A stretch of DNA of 42,004 nucleotides from Bryobacterales bacterium. GTDB lineage: Bacteria > Acidobacteriota > Terriglobia > Bryobacterales > Bryobacteraceae. The notes under the pieces are model-generated. The model searched no databases. It saw only the letters and a list, made by a program, of their open reading frames with translations, and had not been told where the DNA came from. Of the stretch, positions 36,686 to 42,004 are shown one piece after another. Position 1 is the first letter of the stretch. Each line of letters starts with the position of its first letter. The stretch spans positions 1-42,004 of the forward strand of contig JAEUQF010000295.1 of the NCBI GenBank assembly GCA_016789745.1, in the 5' to 3' direction. The translations under genes and the position numbers were made by a program.

Positions 36686-37500
36686 CGGCGTTGGCAGGCG
36701 GGACAGTAATACGTCGACCGGCCGCCCTGCGTGATTCGACGGATGGGCCGCTCACAAATGGTACAAGGTTCCTGCTCGCGATCGTATACGGCGCAGGGAA
36801 AGGATTCGCCCTCAACAAAGCGTCCCGGCTCGGCGTAAGCAAGCGCTGCCGAGTCCACCGCCTCCCGCATCACCTGGACGATGGCTCCGTGCAGCGCCAG
36901 CAGGCGCGGCTTCGAAACCCGCTTCATTGGCACCTCCGGGTGGATCCGGGCCCGAAACAGCGCCTCAGCTGCATAGATATTGCCAAGCCCCGCTACCGGA
37001 TGCTGATCCATAAGGAACAGCTTCGCCGGGCGTCCGCTGCGCTTCGCCTGCTGGACAAAGAACTGCGTCGTAAAGGCGCCATCGAGCGGCTCAACGCCGA
37101 TCTGCTCGTCCATCCGTGCCGTCAACTCCGCTGTCGGATATAGATGAATCCGCCCCAACGCCCGCGAGTCTTCAAACAGCATGCCCCGCCCACCGTCGAA
37201 CTCCCACCACGCCCGTGTCGCCATCGGCCGGAAACGCGGATCCGGCACCGGATACAGGTTCCCGGTCATCCGCAGGTGCACATGCAGCGATTGCCCGTTA
37301 CTCAAATGCAGCAGGATGTTCTTCCCCCGCCGCTCCACCCGCAGCAGCCTGCAACCGCTCACCGCGGCCTCCACATCCCCGACCTCCTGCGGCCGTGCAA
37401 TGCCCGGCCGTTCGATCCGGAATCGCACAATCGACAGGCCCTCCACGCCCGCCGCCCGCAGGTTCCGGCAGACCGCCTCTACCTCCGGCAATTCGGGCAT
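36682..37500 (-). CDS. mutM: Formamidopyrimidine-DNA glycosylase (Fpg/MutM)
   Basis: A 272-residue enzyme with the full Fpg set: catalytic N-terminus after Met removal, PELPEVE (P2, E3), lysine K60 in RRGKNILLHL, and the C-terminal zinc finger C246-x2-C249-x16-C266-x2-C269. It removes oxidised purines such as 8-oxoguanine and nicks the DNA by beta-delta elimination. It starts one base after the stop of the SAM-degrading gene and overlaps the next membrane protein gene (ATGA), so the three genes form one operon. Confidence 0.96.
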   Translation of the reverse strand: MPELPEVEAVCRNLRAAGVEGLSIVRFRIERPGIARPQEVGDVEAAVSGCRLLRVERRGKNILLHLSNGQSLHVHLRMTGNLYPVPDPRFRPMATRAWWEFDGGRGMLFEDSRALGRIHLYPTAELTARMDEQIGVEPLDGAFTTQFFVQQAKRSGRPAKLFLMDQHPVAGLGNIYAAEALFRARIHPEVPMKRVSKPRLLALHGAIVQVMREAVDSAALAYAEPGRFVEGESFPCAVYDREQEPCTICERPIRRITQGGRSTYYCPACQRR

Positions 37501-37501
37501 G

Positions 37502-38293
37502 CTAACCGATCAACTCCAACTCCGCCGGCGCGCCCACCCCAACCCCCAATTGCTTCGCAGCATTCCCCTGATTCAAGCTCACCTCCAGATATCCCGACGA
37601 GCCCCATATCGCGAATGGCTCGCCAAACGGGGCTTCCGCATAGCTGCTGCGTAACCAGATGATCTGTTCCAACCCGGCGGTGAGAGAAAACTTCATGCTT
37701 GTCAGCGTTGGGAACTCCGTGCGGGAGAAGTTCGTAATTAGGTTGCCGAAGCGGTCGATCTTGAGGATAGTCCCGCTCCAGGCGCGGCGTCCGCTGCGAT
37801 GCGGCCGGATGCCCGGCAGTTTCACCGGGTCCTCGATCAATTTGCCAAACGAAGCCACTGCGGTGCCCTTGGCCAGGTGCGCAGCCGCCGGCGCGAAGAT
37901 ATCCCGGCCGTGGAACGTCTGGCTGACTTCGTCCCGCATGTACTTGCCCGCCGTGATGTGCCGAACCTTGGTTTTCGGCTCCTGCTCATAGATCAGGCTG
38001 AGCACGCCGTTATCCGGAGCGATGAAGCTTTGCCCGCCTGCCTGGGCCAGAATCGGCCGACGTGTGCTGCCCACGCCAGGGTCCACCACCACCACATGAA
38101 CTGTCTTCTTGGGAAAGTAACGCCAGGCTTCGGCCAGCGTGAAGGCGGCCTCATTGATGTCGAATGGCGTGATCTGGTGGGTGATGTCGATGATCTGCGC
38201 CGTGGGGGCGATCGTCAGGACCACGCCCTTCATCGCAGCCACAAAGTGGTCCTGCAGGCCAAAATCGGTGGTCAGAGTCAGGATGGGGGGCAT
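37502..38293 (-). CDS. SAM hydroxide adenosyltransferase (DUF62 family)
   Basis: Start at the ATG at 38293 (MPPILTLTTDFG), because the motif TTDFG belongs at the very N-terminus in this family; an upstream ATG at 38323 would add ten unneeded residues. The 263-residue enzyme shows TTDFG, DITH, VDPGVGS, APDNG and DRFGNLITNF, the DUF62 signature. Members hydrolyse S-adenosylmethionine to adenosine and methionine; the related chlorinase and fluorinase use halide instead. It is first of three coupled genes (then mutM) and divergent from the cysteine desulfurase. Confidence 0.9.
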   Translation of the reverse strand: MPPILTLTTDFGLQDHFVAAMKGVVLTIAPTAQIIDITHQITPFDINEAAFTLAEAWRYFPKKTVHVVVVDPGVGSTRRPILAQAGGQSFIAPDNGVLSLIYEQEPKTKVRHITAGKYMRDEVSQTFHGRDIFAPAAAHLAKGTAVASFGKLIEDPVKLPGIRPHRSGRRAWSGTILKIDRFGNLITNFSRTEFPTLTSMKFSLTAGLEQIIWLRSSYAEAPFGEPFAIWGSSGYLEVSLNQGNAAKQLGVGVGAPAELELIG

Positions 38294-38331
38294 GCCGTTG
38301 CTAAAATAGTCTCCGGGGCTCAACTTCCAAC
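38294..38331. promoter_or_regulatory. Divergent promoter region between SAM-degrading gene and cysteine desulfurase
   Basis: Only 38 bases separate the two start codons, so both promoters must overlap. A plus-strand TAAAAT (38302-38307) and a minus-strand TATTTT over almost the same bases can serve as back-to-back -10 elements. No good -35 was found for either. Confidence 0.35.
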
Positions 38332-39480
38332 ATGCAGTCGCGGGCTTATTTCGATCACAACGCCACCACTCCGCTTGCCGGAGAGGTTGCGGCTGCCTTC
38401 ACGGCCGCGCTGCGCGATGTGTATGGCAACGCTTCCAGTATCCACCAGGAAGGGCAGGCCGCCAAAAGGACGCTGGAGAGAGCGCGCCGGGAGATTGCGG
38501 CCCTGGTCGGGGCCGGCCCGAAGGAGATCGTGCTGTTGAGCGGCGGCACCGAAGCCAACAACCTGGCGTTGTCGGCCTGCTCGCCCGGCACCCACGTCGT
38601 GACCACGGCCGTCGAACACCCGGCGGTGCTGGGCCCCTGCGCACGGCTGGAACAGGCCGGAGTGGCCGTCACCTATGTCGCCCCGGCCCGCAACGGCGGT
38701 GTGCCCATCGAAGCCGTTCGCGACGCCCTGCGGCCGGAAACCAGCCTGATCTCCGTGATGCATGCCAACAACGAAACGGGCGTCGTGCAGCCTGTGGCCG
38801 AGATCGGCGCGCTCGCCCGCGAACGCGGCATCCGCTTTCATATCGATGGCGTCCAGGCCGCCGGCAAGCTACCCATTGACGTGCAGGCGCTCGGCTGCGA
38901 TTACTACTCGCTCAGCGCCCATAAGCTGTACGCGCCGAAAGGGGTCGGCGCGCTCTACGTCAGACCCGGCGCCCCACTCCACGCTCAACTGCTGGGCGGT
39001 CATCAGGAGCGCGACCGCCGCGCCGGAACCGAAAATGTTCCCGCCGTGGCTGCATTCGGCGCCGCAGCCCGCCTGGCCCTCGCCAACCACCACGACAACC
39101 TCCGCCTGGCCGAATTGCGCGACCGCCTGGAAACCGGCATCCTCAGCAGCATCCCCGATGCCTGGGTGAACGGCGCGGGCGCCCACCGCCTGCCCAACAC
39201 CACCAACATCGGCTTTGCCGGTGTGGAAGGAGAAGCAATGGTCATTGCCCTCGACCTGCGCGGCTTTGCCGTGTCGAGCGGGTCAGCCTGTTCCAGCGGC
39301 GCCGTCGAACCATCGCACGTCCTGCTGGCTATGGGCCTTTCCCGGGAAGATGCCCGGTCTTCGTTACGCTTTTCCCTGGGCCAGTCGAATACCACCGAAC
39401 AGGTCGACGCCCTCATCGAAGCGGTGGCCGCCTCCATAACCCAGCTCCGCCGCGTGTCAGCCACCTACAGCCATGCCTGA
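38332..39480 (+). CDS. Cysteine desulfurase (NifS/IscS family)
   Basis: A 382-residue PLP enzyme with the group's substrate-site start (YFDHNATTPL), the PLP lysine K198 in SLSAHKLY, and catalytic C320 in the mobile loop SSGSACSSGAVEPSHV. The SSGSACSSG loop is the class I (NifS/IscS) form. It takes sulfur from cysteine to a persulfide. Its end overlaps the start of mnmA by eight bases, so its main acceptor is probably MnmA. No iscU, nifU or iscA scaffold gene is adjacent. Confidence 0.95.
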   Translation: MQSRAYFDHNATTPLAGEVAAAFTAALRDVYGNASSIHQEGQAAKRTLERARREIAALVGAGPKEIVLLSGGTEANNLALSACSPGTHVVTTAVEHPAVLGPCARLEQAGVAVTYVAPARNGGVPIEAVRDALRPETSLISVMHANNETGVVQPVAEIGALARERGIRFHIDGVQAAGKLPIDVQALGCDYYSLSAHKLYAPKGVGALYVRPGAPLHAQLLGGHQERDRRAGTENVPAVAAFGAAARLALANHHDNLRLAELRDRLETGILSSIPDAWVNGAGAHRLPNTTNIGFAGVEGEAMVIALDLRGFAVSSGSACSSGAVEPSHVLLAMGLSREDARSSLRFSLGQSNTTEQVDALIEAVAASITQLRRVSATYSHA

Positions 39481-40582
39481 GAAACCCATCGCCGTCGCCA
39501 TGTCGGGAGGGGTGGACAGCTCCACCGTCGCGGCCCTGCTGCGCCGTGAGGGCAAGCCCCTGGTCGGCATGACCATGCAGCTATGGAACCAGCGCCGCCT
39601 GCCGGAAGTGAACAAGGAAGGCGCCACCGGCCGCTGCTGCTCCATTGACGACGTCTACGATGCGCGCTACGTCGCCGAACAACTCGGTATCCCCTACTAC
39701 GTCGTTAACTTCGAAAAGCGCTTCGAAGAGCAGGTAGTGGAGCCGTTCATCGACGAATACCTGGCCGGCCGCACGCCTATCCCCTGCACGCTCTGCAACA
39801 ACTTCATCAAGTTCGACCAGTTTCTGGAACTGGCCGAAGGCCTGGGCGCCGACACCGTCGCCACCGGCCACTACGCCCGTATCCGCTACGACACGCCCAG
39901 CGGCCGCTACCAACTGCTGCGCGCCGCCGACAGCGCCAAGGACCAGACCTACTTCCTTTGGGGCCTCACCCAGCAGCAGATGGCCCACACGCAGTTCCCG
40001 CTCGGTCACATGACCAAGCCGCAGGTGCGCGAACTCGCCAAAGAGCTCGACGTACCCGTCGCCAAAAAGCCCGACAGCCAGGAAATCTGCTTCGTGCCCA
40101 CCGGCGACTATGCCGCGTTCATCGAAGCCTATCGCAAAGAGAAGGGCATCCCCACCGAAACCACACGCGGCGACATCGTCGACACCGAAGGCAAGAAGCG
40201 CGGCGAGCATAACGGCGTCCATCACTTCACCGTGGGCCAGCGCAAGGGGCTGGGCATCGCCGCGGGCGAGCCGCTCTATGTCATCGCCACCCGCCCCGCC
40301 GAGCAACTGGTGATCATCGGCCGCAGTGAAGACCTCCTGCGCCGCGAACTTACCGCCAAGCAGGTGAACTGGATCAGCGTGGCACACCTGGACGCGCCGC
40401 TGCGCGTTCAAGTGAAGATCCGCAACAAGCACGAAGCCGCGCCCGCTACCGCCTTCCCCGTCGACGGCGAGCCCGCCCGTGTGCGCATTGTTTTTGACGA
40501 GCCGCAGCGTGCCGTCACCCCAGGCCAGGCCGCGGTGCTGTACGATGGCGAACTGGTTGTCGCCGGCGGCTGGATCGAATAA
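39473..40582 (+). CDS. mnmA: tRNA-specific 2-thiouridylase MnmA
   Basis: A 369-residue enzyme that makes 2-thiouridine at position 34 of tRNAs for Lys, Glu and Gln. The ATP-pyrophosphatase P-loop SGGVDSS is at 11-17. Active-site cysteines are C108 (PCTLCNN) and C206 (SQEICFVP). A third Cys, C105, gives C-x2-C, where E. coli MnmA has D-x2-C; three Cys in this geometry could hold a [4Fe-4S] cluster. DQTYFLWGL and GQRKGLGI are family motifs. It overlaps the cysteine desulfurase gene by eight bases, so sulfur donor and user are made together. Confidence 0.96.
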   Translation: MPEKPIAVAMSGGVDSSTVAALLRREGKPLVGMTMQLWNQRRLPEVNKEGATGRCCSIDDVYDARYVAEQLGIPYYVVNFEKRFEEQVVEPFIDEYLAGRTPIPCTLCNNFIKFDQFLELAEGLGADTVATGHYARIRYDTPSGRYQLLRAADSAKDQTYFLWGLTQQQMAHTQFPLGHMTKPQVRELAKELDVPVAKKPDSQEICFVPTGDYAAFIEAYRKEKGIPTETTRGDIVDTEGKKRGEHNGVHHFTVGQRKGLGIAAGEPLYVIATRPAEQLVIIGRSEDLLRRELTAKQVNWISVAHLDAPLRVQVKIRNKHEAAPATAFPVDGEPARVRIVFDEPQRAVTPGQAAVLYDGELVVAGGWIE

Positions 40583-40606
40583 CCCAATCAAGGAGAGCAA
40601 GCTAAG

Positions 40607-41470
40607 TTGAACGCCGAAATCGGAATTGTCGGAGGCAGTGGCCTGTACCATATGCCGGGCTTTGAAGCCCAGGAAGAGGCCGTTCTGGAAACCCCGTGGG
40701 GCAAACCCTCGGATAACTACCTGGTGGGCACGCTGGCCGGCAAGCGCGTGGCGTTTCTGGCCCGCCACGGGCGCGGCCATTGCATCAGCCCCTCGGAGCT
40801 GAACTATCGCGCCAATATCCATGGCTTCAAACAACTCGGCGTCAAGCAGCTGATTTCGCTGAGCGCGGTCGGTTCACTGAAGCAGGAGCATAAGCCGCTC
40901 GAGTTCGTGTTGCCAGATCAGTTCCTGGATCGCACCCTCGGCCGCGTGGCCACCTTCTTCGGAGACGGCTGCGTCGCCCACATCAGCTTTGCCGACCCCA
41001 TCTGCGGCCGCCTGGCCGGTCACGTCATGAAAGGCTGCGCCGAGGCCGGCGTCGCGGCCAAGCTCGGCGGCACCTACCTCTGCATGGAAGGCCCCGCCTT
41101 CTCCACCAAGGCCGAATCGAACTTGTACCGCAGCTGGGGCATGGACGTCATCGGTATGACCAACCTCACCGAAGCGAAACTCGCCCGCGAAGCCGAGATC
41201 TGCTACGTCACCGTCGCCATGGTCACCGACTATGACTGCTGGCACCCGGATCACGACGCCGTCACCGTCAATGAGATCATCCACAACCTCACAAAGAATG
41301 CCGAGAACGCCTGTAAGGTGGTGCTGGAAACCGTGAAGCTCCTGGATGCCGGCGAAAGCTGCAAGTGCCACTCGGCGCTGTCGCACGCGCTCATCACCGA
41401 TCGAAAAGCGATTCCGCCCGCCACGCGGGAAAAGCTGGAGCTCCTCATTGGAAAATATCTCGCCGGATGA
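40607..41470 (+). CDS. mtnP: S-methyl-5'-thioadenosine phosphorylase (MTAP)
   Basis: Starts at a TTG at 40607, 11 bases after AGGAG; the next ATG in frame would remove the conserved [10 protein letters not shown]. The 287-residue enzyme has the PNP/MTAP family motifs GGSGLY, RHGRGH, the SAVGSL phosphate-site stretch, [12 protein letters not shown] and, near the C-terminus, VTDYDCW with the Asp residues that favour an adenine base. It splits methylthioadenosine, a by-product of SAM use, into adenine and methylthioribose-1-phosphate. It follows mnmA by 24 bases. Confidence 0.93.
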   Translation: MNAEIGIVGGSGLYHMPGFEAQEEAVLETPWGKPSDNYLVGTLAGKRVAFLARHGRGHCISPSELNYRANIHGFKQLGVKQLISLSAVGSLKQEHKPLEFVLPDQFLDRTLGRVATFFGDGCVAHISFADPICGRLAGHVMKGCAEAGVAAKLGGTYLCMEGPAFSTKAESNLYRSWGMDVIGMTNLTEAKLAREAEICYVTVAMVTDYDCWHPDHDAVTVNEIIHNLTKNAENACKVVLETVKLLDAGESCKCHSALSHALITDRKAIPPATREKLELLIGKYLAG

Positions 41471-42004
41471 GCTTGCCCTCGAGCTCTTAAACCAGTGCCT
41501 GCGCGGCAACGACTATTCGTCGGAACTGCTGCGGGCGCTGGTCCGTCGCGCGCTCAGCGAAGATCCCGAGGAGGCGCGGCGCTCCAGTCACTCGCTATTT
41601 CAAACGGTTGTCGAACCGTTATGCGATCAATTTGAGCCATGTCTGGCGGACGTTTATGCCTCACTTTTCAGTGAAGTAATCGCGATCGCGATGCCGGAGC
41701 TGGATCGAGAATCGCTCCAGCAGCGCTTCCATGCCCTGCGCTCCCCAAAAGAATTCCATGGTCCAGACCCGCGTCAGATCTTTATTCTTTCGCGTGTCAC
41801 CCTGGGAGCGGATGCCGCCATTACAAGCGTCGTGTTGGATGGTGCTAAAAGACGTTTTCCAGACGCGGAAATTTTCTTTACTGGCCCACGGAAAAATTAT
41901 CAGCTTTTTTGCGGAGACAAACGTATACAGCACTGGGAGGTGCCGTATCGCCGCGATGGCACGCTCCTTGGCCGGCTATCAATTTTACAGGCTATGCGCG
42001 GGCG
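41448..42004 (+). CDS. Glycosyltransferase family 9-like protein (partial)
   Basis: Open to the right edge. The likely start is a TTG at 41448, seven bases after GGAG and inside the end of the MTAP gene (23-base overlap); no ATG lies in frame until residue 80 or so. The first 110 residues are helical and unrecognised ([18 protein letters not shown]). Then comes a Rossmann-type stretch, [20 protein letters not shown] followed by [15 protein letters not shown], which resembles heptosyltransferase-type GT9 enzymes. The acceptor is unknown. Confidence 0.7.
   Translation, partial: MENISPDELALELLNQCLRGNDYSSELLRALVRRALSEDPEEARRSSHSLFQTVVEPLCDQFEPCLADVYASLFSEVIAIAMPELDRESLQQRFHALRSPKEFHGPDPRQIFILSRVTLGADAAITSVVLDGAKRRFPDAEIFFTGPRKNYQLFCGDKRIQHWEVPYRRDGTLLGRLSILQAMRG

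Noticed and set aside
39581..40834. A minus-strand open frame of over 400 codons opposite mnmA
   Set aside because: It is antisense to mnmA and the start of the MTAP gene, both of which have full motif sets; the translation is an unstructured shadow.

Overview
The window is GC-rich, densely coded DNA that looks like Acidobacteriota, probably the Solibacter/Bryobacter side of the phylum. This is inference. The pointers are two PadR-controlled orphan MacB/FtsX permeases of the acidobacterial duplicated type, secreted metalloprotease and carboxypeptidase-regulatory-like proteins, a Reg_prop sensor kinase and a c-type-cytochrome quinoprotein. No rRNA, tRNA, CRISPR array, transposase or integrase was seen.

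Layout. 1-4.05 kb (minus): a matrixin-like secreted protease cut by the window edge, its coupled secreted partner, and an Nramp (MntH) transporter fused to a UspA domain. 4.1-7.1 kb (minus): a polytopic membrane protein and a CrtI-like FAD oxidoreductase. 7.2-12.7 kb: a block holding a plus-strand HExxH protein and a minus-strand Reg_prop histidine kinase/LuxR response-regulator pair. This block is flanked by decayed direct repeats. Each repeat carries the junction between the end of a quinoprotein gene and the start of the FAD oxidoreductase, so the block appears to have split an older operon. 12.8-16.9 kb (minus): the quinoprotein with two c hemes, a CBM9-like protein and a secreted regulatory-domain protein. 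17.0-23.3 kb: two PadR-permease pairs facing each other around a frameshifted DUF3224 gene.

23.4-36.0 kb (minus) is a respiratory locus of thirteen closely packed genes. In transcription order it encodes a small CcoS-like protein, a Rieske protein, cytochrome b, a heptaheme cytochrome c, CcoN, CcoO, a CcoQ/CcoS-like peptide, a heme-free CcoP-like protein, a GltD-like flavo-iron-sulfur protein, a SafE-like membrane protein, CcoG, a 45-residue membrane peptide and the copper ATPase CcoI. A quinol:cytochrome c reductase and a cbb3-type oxidase are thus encoded together. There is no separate cytochrome c1 and no diheme CcoP. The heptaheme protein lies exactly between the two halves and is the natural candidate for carrying electrons across.

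36.1-42.0 kb is maintenance and sulfur/methionine metabolism. On the minus strand are a SAM hydroxide adenosyltransferase, MutM and a membrane protein. Divergently on the plus strand are a cysteine desulfurase, MnmA (with a CxxC plus third Cys constellation), methylthioadenosine phosphorylase and the start of a GT9-like gene. The desulfurase can feed sulfur to MnmA for tRNA thiolation, while the SAM-degrading enzyme and MTA phosphorylase handle SAM and its by-products.
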